This document shows positions 35,975 to 45,436 of a stretch of 64,000 bases of DNA, in pieces. The notes beneath the pieces were generated by a model, which saw only the letters and a program-made list of their open reading frames with translations, did not search any database and was not told the DNA's origin. Numbering within the stretch: position 1 is the first letter of the stretch; each line of letters starts with the position of its first letter. The position numbers and the translations under genes are program-made. Source of the DNA: Clostridiales bacterium (GTDB lineage: Bacteria; Bacillota; Clostridia; Oscillospirales; Oscillospiraceae); contig JAJUHC010000005.1 of the NCBI GenBank assembly GCA_029268065.1, positions 1 through 64,000 on the forward strand, written 5' to 3'.

Positions 35975-36389
35975 CCTAATTTATATCGCCCACAAGTATG
36001 TTTCGGGTGCCGGAGGCCGATAGCCCACATTAAAGGATTCCACATATCCGTTTTATCAAGGACTTCCCGGCATGATGTACATCGGCGATACTTCCATTTC
36101 GCACAGCCATTCTCTGAGCGCTTTCGCAATGATTTCGCTGCCGTTGTCACTTCTCTGGGATTATGGCGTCCCTTTGCGCAGCATGACTTCTCTCAGTATA
36201 TTTTTCACATCCGCCGAACGGATGTGAAATGCCGCATGACCAGCCACACATTAATACATTAATTTGAGCGGTTATTTCCGTTTCATCGGGCAAATGCTTT
36301 ACCTTATATCGTTGACTGCTCCGCGCTTGACCTGCTAATCGACACGCCCGCCTCTCGCTGATTGGATAATGCTCCAGTATTGCCTTCAC
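35975..36389 (-). pseudogene. Degenerate IS3-family transposase OrfB
   Basis: Leftward reading gives an OrfB N-terminal part (VKAILEHYPISERRACRLAG QARSS). Later come a DDE-domain piece (DNGSEIIAKALREWLCEMEV), NGYVESFN, and a C-terminal GYRPPAPE. The normal stretch between FN and GYRPPAPE is gone, as is most of the middle, and stops interrupt it. It is clearly non-functional. It follows the OrfA remnant. Confidence 0.75.
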
Positions 36390-36412
36390 GGCCTTTTTTC
36401 GCTTTGGCGGGC

Positions 36413-36691
36413 TTAGAAGTTTCCCGAGCTTAAATCCTTTAGTATCTGATTATCCAGCATTACCTCGGCCAGCAGCTTCTTGAGCCGATTGTTTTCTTTC
36501 TCCAGCTCTTTGAGCCGTTTGGCCTGATCCGGATGAAGGCCAGCGTATTCTTTCTTCCACCGGTAATAGATGGCTTCGCTGATTCCCTTATCACGGCAGC
36601 AGTCTGTTATGCTTTTTCCTCGACCGTTTGGAATCTCTGTATCCCTCAGGATTCCTACGGTTTATTCTGCGCTGTATGTTTTCCGCGGCAT
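36413..36691 (-). pseudogene. IS3-family OrfA with one nonsense codon
   Basis: A 92-codon OrfA frame starting MPRKTYSAE, then a stop where the family usually has Q. It then reads on without further stops: SITDCCRDKGISEAIYYRWK, KEYAGLHPDQAKRLKELEKE, NRLKKLLAEVMLDNQILKDL, ending SSGNF. It resembles IS3-family OrfA helix-turn-helix/leucine-zipper proteins. A single point mutation killed it, so the element is fairly recent. Confidence 0.8.
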
Positions 36692-36821
36692 CTTTCATCA
36701 TTCCTTTTCCGCATTTTACCACGGCTTTTCTTTACATTCAATTGGATTCGTTTCCGGGGCAGGTCAAGCGGCAAAGAGGAAGGAAAATGCGCCCTCGCGC
36801 CCGGCGTGAAGAAGCAAAATG

Positions 36822-36904
36822 GCGGGGCGGCGCCGGCATCGCGCCGCCCCGCATGTCAAAGAACCGCAGTTTTCGCACACCGAAAACTGCGGTTCTTTGA
36901 CATG
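36822..36904. repeat. Two adjacent perfect hairpins
   Basis: GCGGGGCGGCG/CGCCGCCCCGC pairs at 36822-36852. CATGTCAAAGAACCGCAGTT.. pairs with its full complement at 36852-36904 (24-bp arms, 5-base loop). They adjoin further hairpins up to 37023. They could terminate the leftward chemoreceptor gene from its 3' side and/or be mobile palindromes. Confidence 0.7.
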
Positions 36905-36913
36905 CTGAACCAT

Positions 36914-37027
36914 GGGATACGGTCCCGAATCGCGTTTGCGGCCGTATCCCACAGCGTGCCGAGAAAGTGTTTCGGCACGCTTCCGGGGGGGGGCCAATAC
37001 CCCCGGTCGCGCGCAATCGCGCGGGAT
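36914..37027. repeat. Palindrome-rich repeat, copy C (front half) with an added hairpin
   Basis: GGGATACGG/CCGTATCCC pairs at 36914-36950. Then GCGTGCC..GGCACGC (36954-36980), a CCGGGGG/CCCCCGG hairpin and CGCGCGCAATCGCGCG follow. The latter three align with the front half of the element at 32782-32890, with compensating base changes within the stems. Confidence 0.65.
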
Positions 37028-37050
37028 GCCCATTCATCCCGTTTCCTGTT

Positions 37051-38904
37051 CTATATGGTTTTTTTGAGTTTGAAAACCTGCATCTGCTCGCTGAGAATAT
37101 TCGCCTGCGCGGACATTTCCTCGCTGGATGCCGCGCTTTCTTCGGAAACCGCGGAGTTCGACTGGACAACGGTGGATATCTGGGTAATGCTCTCGGTGAT
37201 TTGTGCGATATTGGAAGCCTGCTCGAAGGACGCCTCGGAAATATCCTTTACAAGACCGGCGACGTTTTCGATTCCCGACACGATGGATTTTAAAGCCTCG
37301 GAAGTATCCTTTGCGATTTTTGTTCCGCTGTCGACGCTTCTTATCGAATCCTCTATCATTTCGGTGGTCTCTTTGGCCGCCTGGGCGGACCTTGCCGCCA
37401 GGTTTCTGACCTCCTCCGCAACAACGGCAAAGCCCTTGCCGTACTGACCAGCCCTTGCAGCCTCCACCGCCGCGTTCAGGGCCAGGATATTTGTCTGGAA
37501 CGCAATATCGTCAATAACTCTGATAACCCTGGAAATATTGCTGGACGAGGCATTGATGTCGTTCATGGCGTTTAAAAGGCTCTTCATGTACTCGCTGCCC
37601 TTTTCCGCGTCCTTGCATGCGCTTTCGGCGATACCGCTGGCATTCCTGGCGTTATCCGAGTTTTTACTGGTCTGGGCGGAAATTTCCTCGATGGACGCCG
37701 AAAGCTCCTCTATTGAACTGGCCTGCTCCGTAGCGCCCTGAGAAAGGGACATGCTGGAATCCGCGACCTGCTTTGCGCCTATGGACACCTGCCTGGCCGC
37801 CGTATCTATATCCAGCAGAATCTTATTCAGATTATCTGATGTCTTTTTAAACGAATTTGCGAGAATGCCCAGCTCGTCTTTTCTCGAAATATCTTCGCCG
37901 TCGATTTCAAAGGTCAAATCCCCCTCCGCGAGACTGTTGGCATATACTGCAGCCCGCTTTATGGGTCTAATCATACCTCTGGTTATGAAAGTTGCGACAA
38001 ACCATGTGATAAAAATAATCGAAAGAACCACTGCGGCCGTCGTCCATATCATTGAATTAATCGTTGCGTTCGATTCGCTCTTTTCAACAGCCAACGCGAG
38101 CGCCCAGCCGGTTCCGTTTCCGATTTGGGTATAGGCCATCAATTTGGTTACGCCCTTATATGTATATTCCCCAGTGCCGCTTTCTCCGTTCATCATTTTT
38201 GTTTCCAGCGCGGCGAGCTCGGAAAGGCTGCTGTCCTTTTTCAGGTTCTCCAGTATATTGTCCTTCTTCAAAACATTGTCCTTGTTTGAATGGGCGACCG
38301 TGGTACCGCTGCTGTTTATCATAAATGCCTTGCCGGTTTTTCCCAGTGTCACGTTGGAGGTGATTGCGCTTAAAATGTTGCCGTCAAACTCCGCGACCAG
38401 AACATTCGCAACCTCTCCGGCGCCGCTTTTTATCGGAACAGCGGCATAGACCCTTGCGCTGTTGTCATTTTTGCTTATAATCGGATCGGAAAAAGCGTTT
38501 TCTCCCTTGAGCGCCTTTTTAAAATAGGCCTCGCCCGAAATGTCGCTATTGTTTTTTTCCACAATTCCGGAGGCGTTAGCCAAAAAAACGTCCATATATC
38601 CCCAGTCTTTCGCAGACTTTGCAAGAAGACTGTCAATATTCCCCCTGTTGTTTGCGGGGTCCTGGAAAATGCTGTTGGATGCAAGCGCGCTCAACTGCGA
38701 ATAGTAAGCGTTGATTCGTTCCTGGATGACAAGAGAGCCTTCTTTGGTTATTTGATAAATAGATTCGTCCACCGTTTTTTTCAACGCCGAAGATGCAATA
38801 TAGTAGCAGATTGAACCAAGAGTAAGGCACGCAATCAGAACGGTAATGATAACATAGTTGGTAATCCTGGATTTTATGCTTCTGGGTCCCGACTTAAGCT
38901 TCAT
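37051..38904 (-). CDS. Methyl-accepting chemotaxis receptor with a dCache sensor
   Basis: A 617-residue receptor. An N-terminal membrane helix (about 14-36) is followed by an extracellular double-Cache sensor to about 280, a second helix ([20 protein letters not shown] near 283-302), a HAMP linker to about 355 and a long cytoplasmic coiled-coil. The signalling tip contains [20 protein letters not shown] and [16 protein letters not shown]. It signals to CheA/CheW; the ligand is unknown, though Cache sensors often bind amino acids or organic acids. No other chemotaxis gene is in the window. It reads leftward towards the palindrome cluster. Confidence 0.93.
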   Translation of the reverse strand: MKLKSGPRSIKSRITNYVIITVLIACLTLGSICYYIASSALKKTVDESIYQITKEGSLVIQERINAYYSQLSALASNSIFQDPANNRGNIDSLLAKSAKDWGYMDVFLANASGIVEKNNSDISGEAYFKKALKGENAFSDPIISKNDNSARVYAAVPIKSGAGEVANVLVAEFDGNILSAITSNVTLGKTGKAFMINSSGTTVAHSNKDNVLKKDNILENLKKDSSLSELAALETKMMNGESGTGEYTYKGVTKLMAYTQIGNGTGWALALAVEKSESNATINSMIWTTAAVVLSIIFITWFVATFITRGMIRPIKRAAVYANSLAEGDLTFEIDGEDISRKDELGILANSFKKTSDNLNKILLDIDTAARQVSIGAKQVADSSMSLSQGATEQASSIEELSASIEEISAQTSKNSDNARNASGIAESACKDAEKGSEYMKSLLNAMNDINASSSNISRVIRVIDDIAFQTNILALNAAVEAARAGQYGKGFAVVAEEVRNLAARSAQAAKETTEMIEDSIRSVDSGTKIAKDTSEALKSIVSGIENVAGLVKDISEASFEQASNIAQITESITQISTVVQSNSAVSEESAASSEEMSAQANILSEQMQVFKLKKTI

Positions 38905-39327
38905 TTAATTAACCTCCAATTATATACAAAAGATAGCATATATTTTGCTACCATAAGAGTAATCGACATTTTCCGTCAAAAATTAACTCAATATTTGAAA
39001 ATACTGGGGGTTTGCTTATTATTCCGGTAGGATTAGCAGAGAGCGCGCCGGTTTTTATAGCCTCCTGACCGGAAAAGAACGGGAGCCGCTGCTTAAAGGC
39101 ATCATTATGCGTTGAAATGTCCGTTTTGTTGTTATATTATTGCAATGCGGCCTGACTTTAAGAAGGAAATTCCTTAACCAATTCGCCTTATCAGAAAGGA
39201 GCGACTTCAGCCCGAACACCGGAGCGACGAGGGCGATGCTCGTCACCGTTCCGCAGCGTGTCGAAGTGACTGCGCAAAAGCCGACAGGGCCAAATACTCT
39301 GCCCGCAAGCGAAACGCCACCCCGCAC

Positions 39328-39382
39328 AGCGAAAAACGCACGCCCCCGCCTCGTCATGAGGCGGGGGCGTGCGTTTTTTCAA
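39328..39382. terminator. Bidirectional intrinsic terminator
   Basis: AAAACGCACGCCCCCGCCTC and GAGGCGGGGGCGTGCGTTTT form a stem of about 20 bp around GTCAT, with T-runs on both strands. It can end the leftward lpdA transcript. The remainder of 38905-39598 holds no gene I can support. Confidence 0.85.
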
Positions 39383-39598
39383 ATCAACTGGCGCGACATA
39401 TTATGTTTGCAGCCATAAGGATTGCCCGGATGTTTTGGGCGGGCGTGAAAAGGCGCCCGGAGAGTATAAGCACATGGAAAATCACCATGAGGAGGACTCA
39501 AAGCCGCCAGCCGCCCAAAGGCCAAAGCTAAAAAATATGTAAAATGCCCTTGTCCGGTGCCAAAACAGCTTTGAACCATTTTTTCCGCCGTTTGCTAA

Positions 39599-40996
39599 TC
39601 ACTTTCTCGGCATGATGTGAATCGCTTCGCCGTAGGCGTCCTCTATCGCCTCGGTCACAGCTTCATTGTATGTAGGATGAGAGCGAATAGCCTTTGTGAG
39701 CTGCTTCGATGTCATTTTGTTGGCAATCGCGGTCGACATTTCGCCAATCATATCGGTCGCTCTGGCGCACATAATCTGCGCGCCAAGCAAAACGTCGGTT
39801 TCGGCGTCAAACAAAACCTTGATAAACCCTCTCTCGTCCATCGAGATCAAGGATTTCCCGTTTGCGCTTGTAACGAACTTTCCCGCGCGCACATTCATAT
39901 TTTGCTTTTTGGCCTCGTCGGCGGTCAGCCCGACGCAGGCGATTTCAGGGCTTGTATAGACGCACGACGGCACAAGAGAGATATCTATGGACGCTTCCTT
40001 TGAATTGAGCTTTTCCGCAAAGCAAATACCCTGCGCGGAGGCGGCATGGGCAAGCTGTACACTGCCTATGACGTCGCCGACAGCGTATATGCCCTTTTCG
40101 CTGGTCTGAAAAGAATCGTCAACCAAAATCCTTCCTCTCTCCATTGCGACGGAAAAGCTGTGATCAAACAGGTTCGCCGTGTTTGCCCTGCGTCCTGTCG
40201 CCATGATGACAATGTCGGCGTTCAACGACTTTTTCTCGCCTTTTTCTTCATAATGGCAGCACAAGGAGCTGCCCTTTGTAATCTCCTCCACCTTAATATC
40301 GGTAAAAATGCCGACCCCCTGTTTTTTAAGGATCATTTTCAGGTTTTGTGAGATTTCCTTGTCCATTCCGGATAATAATGAAGGCATGGCTTCCAGAATG
40401 GCAACTTCAAAGCCAAGCGCCCTGAAGGCTGTGGCAAACTCGACCCCGATGACGCCCCCGCCGATTATGGCAATTCTGTCCCCGTCCTTGATTTCGCCTG
40501 CGAGAACTTCGTCGCTCGTTACTACGCGCGGCAGGTCGGCGCCTATAATCGGCGGTTTGGACGGAACGGAGCCGGTTGCTATGAGTATGCTTCTGGCCTT
40601 TAATATGTATTCTTCGCCTGCGCCCGAAACTTTTACCGTTTCGCTTGACTGTATTGTTCCCGTACCGCAAATCATTGTAATTTTATTGCCGCGGATCAGC
40701 TGTTCAACCCCGGCGCGAAGCTTTTCAACAGTCTCAGTCTTATATGCGAATATTTTTCCTAAATCGCGGCTTATATTTTCCGCAAAAAGGCCAAAGCGAT
40801 GAGAGTTTTGCATCTCCTGATAAAGCGTTGCCGCATGTATCAGGGCTTTTGTGGGGATACAGCCGCGATTTAAGCAGGTTCCGCCTATTTCCCGGCTTTC
40901 CACTATGGCAACCCTCATCCCCAGCTGAGCCGCTCTAATTGCGGAAACGTACCCGCCGGGACCGGCCCCGATGACTATCAAGTCAAATGGCTCCAT
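39599..40996 (-). CDS. lpdA: Dihydrolipoyl dehydrogenase (glycine cleavage L protein)
   Basis: A 465-residue flavoprotein that reoxidises the lipoyl group of GcvH with NAD+. It has the N-terminal FAD motif GAGPGGYVSAIRAAQLG, the redox-active pair GGTCLNRGC (Cys41/Cys46), the NAD motif IGGGVIGVEFA, and the C-terminal catalytic SHPTYNEAVTEA. It is the last gene of the leftward peptide-transport operon, 13 bases after lplA. Placing L protein and lipoate ligase here links that operon to the gcv genes on the other side of the riboswitches. Confidence 0.95.
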   Translation of the reverse strand: MEPFDLIVIGAGPGGYVSAIRAAQLGMRVAIVESREIGGTCLNRGCIPTKALIHAATLYQEMQNSHRFGLFAENISRDLGKIFAYKTETVEKLRAGVEQLIRGNKITMICGTGTIQSSETVKVSGAGEEYILKARSILIATGSVPSKPPIIGADLPRVVTSDEVLAGEIKDGDRIAIIGGGVIGVEFATAFRALGFEVAILEAMPSLLSGMDKEISQNLKMILKKQGVGIFTDIKVEEITKGSSLCCHYEEKGEKKSLNADIVIMATGRRANTANLFDHSFSVAMERGRILVDDSFQTSEKGIYAVGDVIGSVQLAHAASAQGICFAEKLNSKEASIDISLVPSCVYTSPEIACVGLTADEAKKQNMNVRAGKFVTSANGKSLISMDERGFIKVLFDAETDVLLGAQIMCARATDMIGEMSTAIANKMTSKQLTKAIRSHPTYNEAVTEAIEDAYGEAIHIMPRK

Positions 40997-41009
40997 CTGT
41001 TTCTCCTCG

Positions 41010-42014
41010 CTAAAAATTCTGCTCGCTCAAAAAGCGGTTTATCTCCTCAAGCATAGCTCTTTTATGTTCCTGTGCAGTCTGCTTTTCCATTCGGGACAGC
41101 GCCTCGCAAACCGACAATTTGTCAAACATTATATCCATCAATGCGTCAGGAATCTTCGCGATTATGTCTTGATCCAGTGCGTCAGAGTACGCCGCCGCGT
41201 CCCTGATGTAACCGCCATTCACCGAAAGCTGAAGGGTCAGGTCCCCCCAGGCGAACCTTTTTGAAGCTTCAAAGTCAAAGGCGATCTTTCTGCCCAGTAT
41301 CCAGTCCCAGGACGCAAAGCGTTTTTCTAAGGCCAGGATCTCGCCCTCATTTAGTCTTTCGGCGGGAAAGCTTTGAGGCATAAGGCCGTAAACCTCCCCG
41401 AACGCTTCTATTAGTTTTTCTTTCAGGCTCTCGACATCGACGCTTTCGGAATGCTCCTTAAGATTCGTTACTCTGGATTTTACGGACTCGACACCTTTGG
41501 ACCTGAGCTTATCCTCAGATACGTTGAGATACCTCGACAGATTCTGCACATTTACCTGAACCATCAATGTGCCATGGTGATAGCAGCGCCCTCCCGTCTC
41601 GTAAAAGGCGTTGCCGGAAAACTTCCTGCCGTCTATGGTAATGTCGTTCCGTCCGGTCTTTTCCGCCTTTAATCCCAGCAGCTGGACGGCGCGCAATATG
41701 ACCTGCAGCTGCTTTTCAACATTATAGTCCTGCTGCTGCGCAAGAAAAGTGAAGTTTAAATTGCCCAAATCGTGATATACCGCGCCGCCGCCGGACAAAC
41801 GGCGGGCGAGAAAAGCACCGTCCTGCTTTAAAAGGTCAATATTGCACTCTTTCCATGCGTTTTGATTTTTCCCGATCACAACCGTATGCCTGTTTTGCCA
41901 CAGATACAAAATACATTCGCCCGGTTCAACCCTGTTAAGCAAATACTCCTCAAAGGCCAGATTCCGATATGGATTCGTCTGATCGCTGATTATATACGTT
42001 AGCTTTCGGATCAA
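41010..42014 (-). CDS. lplA: Lipoate-protein ligase A
   Basis: A 334-residue ligase that activates lipoate with ATP and attaches it to lysine of GcvH-type proteins. The conserved RRLSGGGAVYHDLGNLNFTF is near residues 71-90, and KFSGNAFYETGGRCYHHGTL near 130-149. A C-terminal accessory domain is present. It is 51 bases after the aminopeptidase gene, in the same leftward operon as lpdA. It supplies the cofactor needed by GcvH. Confidence 0.94.
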   Translation of the reverse strand: MIRKLTYIISDQTNPYRNLAFEEYLLNRVEPGECILYLWQNRHTVVIGKNQNAWKECNIDLLKQDGAFLARRLSGGGAVYHDLGNLNFTFLAQQQDYNVEKQLQVILRAVQLLGLKAEKTGRNDITIDGRKFSGNAFYETGGRCYHHGTLMVQVNVQNLSRYLNVSEDKLRSKGVESVKSRVTNLKEHSESVDVESLKEKLIEAFGEVYGLMPQSFPAERLNEGEILALEKRFASWDWILGRKIAFDFEASKRFAWGDLTLQLSVNGGYIRDAAAYSDALDQDIIAKIPDALMDIMFDKLSVCEALSRMEKQTAQEHKRAMLEEINRFLSEQNF

Positions 42015-42065
42015 AATTCCCTCCTAAAATCGATTCGAATTTGCCTTGCGGCGGCATATGCGGTC

Positions 42066-43481
42066 TCAGCAGAAGCAATCCCTGTCAAAAAAGGACGTGA
42101 AGGCCTTGTGCGCCATGTAAACATCCAGCTTTGATACGACCTCAAAGGGCGAATGCATGGAAAGGAGCGGAACCCCTATGTCTACGGTATCAATATTCAG
42201 ATTCGAGATGAATCTTCCGAGTGTTTTTCCCCCGCCCACATCTACTTTGCCCGCTTCACCGGGCTGCCAGGACACCTTGTTTTCATCAAATATCCTGCGG
42301 AGCATCGCCAAAAATTCGGCAGACGCGTCCCCGGTTTCCGCCTTTCCGCGAAGTCCGCGATACTTTGTGATCGCAACGCCGCGATTTAAGTACGTAGAGT
42401 TGCTTACGCTTCCGACTTCGGGGAAGATGGGGTCAAACGCCGTTATTACGTCAGCCGAAATGCAAAGCGATTTTTTAAGGCACTGACGAACCGGGCATTT
42501 CGCGTTTTCGCAAAGATCTGAAACGAAATCCTTAACAAACGAGGACTGCGCCCCGGTGCAGCCATCTGAGCCCACCTCTTCCTTGTCCGCCAGAACGGCG
42601 ACCGCGGTATACTTAGGCAGCTTTGCAGAGAATAAGGCCGTCAGAGTCGGGAACGCGCAGACACGGTCGTCGTTTCCATACGCTCCGATCATCCCCCTGT
42701 CCAGCCCCAGGTCCCGGGCGGGGTATGCAGGTACCGCTTCAAGCTCCGCCGATACGAAATCGGCCTCGGTAATTCCGTACCTTTCGTACAGGATTTTCAG
42801 GACGTTCAGCTTTACCGAATCGGAACCCGCTCCCTTTATATGGTTTATTCCAGTCAGTATATCGAGTTCTTCGCCCTTTATGACTTCTGAAGCCTCACGC
42901 TTCATCTGAAGAACCGATAAATGCGGAGGCAAATCGGTCACGCATAAAACAGGGTCGGCCGGGTCTTCGCCGATTGTGACATTTATGGTCGTGCCATCCT
43001 TCAATATAACGACCCCGTGCAGCGCAAGCGGTACCGCGGCCCACTGGTACTTTTTGATCCCGCCGTAATAGTGCGTATCCAAATACGCAAGCCCATTATT
43101 CTCGTAGAGCGGATTTGGTTTTAAATCAAGACGCGGCGAGTCCGAATGCGCGACAACCATTGAAACGCCCTCAGACAGGCTCTCGGTGCCGATCACCGCC
43201 AAAATCACGGCTTTTCCCCGGTTGTTCAGGTAGACTCTGTCTCCCGCTTTAAGCTCCATATCGGGTTCGTAGGGTATGAAGCCGTTATCTGCGGCAAGGC
43301 GTATCGCTTCCTCAACCGTTTCCCTTTCGGTTTTTGCACTGTTCAAAAAGCTCTTGTAAGGTTCGCAGTAGTCGTATGCTTTACGCATCTCGTCTTCGCT
43401 CAGCGTCTCCGACAGTTCGTCCTTGCGGCGCATAAGTCTGGACTTGAGTTCCTCGTTGTCTGTATAATCAATTTGGTTCAT
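42066..43481 (-). CDS. M18-family aminopeptidase
   Basis: A 471-residue zinc/cobalt exopeptidase of family M18 with conserved VVAHSDSPRLDLKP near residues 107-120, DTHYYGGIKKYQWAAVPLA near 134-152, and DKEEVGSDGCTG near 295-306. It removes N-terminal residues from peptides in the cytosol and probably processes what the adjacent ABC importer brings in. CGGAGG precedes the ATG. It sits between the PLP-enzyme gene and lplA in one operon. Confidence 0.92.
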   Translation of the reverse strand: MNQIDYTDNEELKSRLMRRKDELSETLSEDEMRKAYDYCEPYKSFLNSAKTERETVEEAIRLAADNGFIPYEPDMELKAGDRVYLNNRGKAVILAVIGTESLSEGVSMVVAHSDSPRLDLKPNPLYENNGLAYLDTHYYGGIKKYQWAAVPLALHGVVILKDGTTINVTIGEDPADPVLCVTDLPPHLSVLQMKREASEVIKGEELDILTGINHIKGAGSDSVKLNVLKILYERYGITEADFVSAELEAVPAYPARDLGLDRGMIGAYGNDDRVCAFPTLTALFSAKLPKYTAVAVLADKEEVGSDGCTGAQSSFVKDFVSDLCENAKCPVRQCLKKSLCISADVITAFDPIFPEVGSVSNSTYLNRGVAITKYRGLRGKAETGDASAEFLAMLRRIFDENKVSWQPGEAGKVDVGGGKTLGRFISNLNIDTVDIGVPLLSMHSPFEVVSKLDVYMAHKAFTSFFDRDCFC

Positions 43482-43500
43482 ATTCCGCCTCCGATAAAAT

Positions 43501-44616
43501 TTATATGTTAAGCTGTCTGTTGCGGGCTGTGACTTCCCATTTTTCGAATACCCTTTTGTCTTTGACCGATAGCGCGAAGGGATAAAGAGCGGTGGTCGGA
43601 CAGATATGCGTCGGTATTACATAAAGAACCGATCCCACTTCAGGGGTCTTGTCCTCCTCACCGTCACGCATTTTGAAGGTCCAGTGCTCTTCGCAATGAA
43701 AAAGCGGCTCCGCGCTTTCAAAACCGAGGATTACGCCTCTCGCCCCCTGCGGGTCGGCTGCTATCGCCTTGTAGCCGAGGTCAAGAGTGAAAAGCCCGGC
43801 CCTGGTGCGGCTTACGACCCTGCTTAGTATGGCGGCGCCCGGCTCAAAGTCCAGGTCCTTGAACAGGCTGTAATAACCCCAATCGGTTACGAACGCTGTG
43901 CCCGGAGACAAAAATACATCGTCGTATTTTGCGTAGCAGGGCAGCGACGGCGTGCTGCCGAAAATGATTGCTTCAAAGCGGCAACCCCCGTTTATCAGGG
44001 CGCTTCGCACTTCAAAAACAGCCTTGACCGGCCCATCCACATTTTCCTGACGCTCCTTGACATCAGATTGCTTATAATTCCCGCTGAAGCAATGCAGCCC
44101 GAGCGGTTCGAGCCCCTTAAGTTCCGCGCATTTTATGTAGAGCGTTTCGGCGTCCTTTATTTCGGTGCCGGTTCGGTTCATTCCTATGTTTACGTCAATT
44201 AACAGGCGTGTTTTAAGCCCCCGTTCTTCACTTGCGCGGCTTAGGATCGAAAGCTGCTCAAAATTGTCGCCCAAAGCCCAGAATCTTGATGCGGGATACG
44301 CCTCATTAAGCTCAATAAAACGTCTTATGTTAGGCCCGACAAGAGGGTAAGCGATGAGTATGTCTTCCGCTCCGCACAAAGCCGCCATTTCCGCCTCGGC
44401 GATTGTCGCACACTTAAAACGCGTTATGCCGAGCATAATCTGGCGCTTTACGATGTCGGCCATTTTATGCGTTTTCACGTGCGGCCAGAGCCGCTCCGCC
44501 CCTCCCGCCATTTTGATTACCTTTTTTGTGTTTTCTTCAATAATATCCGAATAGTAGATAAGAGACGGCGACGGTACGTTTTCCGCTCCGCTTATCATAT
44601 AATTTTCAATATCCAT
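43501..44616 (-). CDS. D-threonine-aldolase-like PLP enzyme (alanine-racemase fold)
   Basis: A 371-residue protein of the DSD1/D-threonine aldolase family (fold-type III PLP enzymes). The PLP lysine is probably in HVKTHKMADIVK (near residue 50). LGLHCFSGNY and HICPTTALYPFAL (metal-ligand H..C near the end) are typical. D-threonine aldolase cleaves D-threonine to glycine and acetaldehyde, which would fit the glycine theme; D-serine dehydratase is the other possibility. ATG 44616 is preferred to the ATG 12 bases earlier for spacing from GGTGG. Confidence 0.85.
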   Translation of the reverse strand: MDIENYMISGAENVPSPSLIYYSDIIEENTKKVIKMAGGAERLWPHVKTHKMADIVKRQIMLGITRFKCATIAEAEMAALCGAEDILIAYPLVGPNIRRFIELNEAYPASRFWALGDNFEQLSILSRASEERGLKTRLLIDVNIGMNRTGTEIKDAETLYIKCAELKGLEPLGLHCFSGNYKQSDVKERQENVDGPVKAVFEVRSALINGGCRFEAIIFGSTPSLPCYAKYDDVFLSPGTAFVTDWGYYSLFKDLDFEPGAAILSRVVSRTRAGLFTLDLGYKAIAADPQGARGVILGFESAEPLFHCEEHWTFKMRDGEEDKTPEVGSVLYVIPTHICPTTALYPFALSVKDKRVFEKWEVTARNRQLNI

Positions 44617-44669
44617 TTTACATTCCACCTTTTCGCGGGTTACTGAATCTGTTTCGCGGAGGCAGACTC

Positions 44670-45416
44670 TCAGCCCCTGTATTCCTTGAAAGCTTCAAGA
44701 AACGCCACAATATCATCTGCCATGGCGTTAATGATTTTCTCGCCCTTTTCGGATGTGGCGAGCGTACTGTTCCCGTTAATCCCGTGCGGCGTCGTCATTT
44801 TTCTCGGAAGGTAGACCTTCTGAACTCCGTTTGACACGGTACCGCGGACGCTCGGGAGATACTCTTCGACCGCCTTGCTCATGTCCACGAGCTTTTCGTT
44901 GATATACAGCATGCAGGAGGTTTCGCTCTCGTCGCCGTGTCCCCCCTGCTTTTGGCTGCAAACCTCAAGCTCGGCTTCCTTGCCGACTCCGGATACGTTT
45001 GTAAGCGCGACATGTACGCCGTAATCGGTCAGCATTTTCAGGCACAGTATCTGCATGGGTATGCGGGTAGAAACTCCGCCGTCAAGAAGCAGGAACTTCT
45101 TGACGCCGAATCTGACAAACGAGAGAAGGATGTCCTTAATATACTCAATAACATGTTCGGCTTCAATTGATACGCTGCCCGCATAATCTACAAAGGCCGG
45201 AAAATAGGAATATGGAACAGTTGGGAGGCAAAGCGCGGGAAAGCGCTCTACAACCAGCGAAGCCACCTTATTCGTCACATAAAGGTCTGTGCCCATCGGC
45301 AGATGGTCCCCATGCTCCTTGGAACCCCCGCCAATCGGAAGAATGACTATCGTTTCTTCATTGATAAGCTTTTTTGCCTCGGGATAGGTTATATCAGAAA
45401 TGTAAGCGCCCTTCAT
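44670..45416 (-). CDS. Creatininase-family amidohydrolase
   Basis: A 248-residue member of the creatininase/formamide amidohydrolase family. The metal-binding segment is ILPIGGGSKEHGDHLPMGTD near residues 26-45 and a later GGHGDESETSCMLY near 158-171. The family covers creatininase, formamide hydrolases and FAPy deformylases, so creatinine is not established. The start is ATG 45416, with GGGGG upstream. It lies 20 bases after the ATPase gene of the peptide importer and 53 before the PLP-enzyme gene. Confidence 0.85.
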   Translation of the reverse strand: MKGAYISDITYPEAKKLINEETIVILPIGGGSKEHGDHLPMGTDLYVTNKVASLVVERFPALCLPTVPYSYFPAFVDYAGSVSIEAEHVIEYIKDILLSFVRFGVKKFLLLDGGVSTRIPMQILCLKMLTDYGVHVALTNVSGVGKEAELEVCSQKQGGHGDESETSCMLYINEKLVDMSKAVEEYLPSVRGTVSNGVQKVYLPRKMTTPHGINGNSTLATSEKGEKIINAMADDIVAFLEAFKEYRG

Positions 45417-45436
45417 ATTCAACCCCCATTTAGAAG

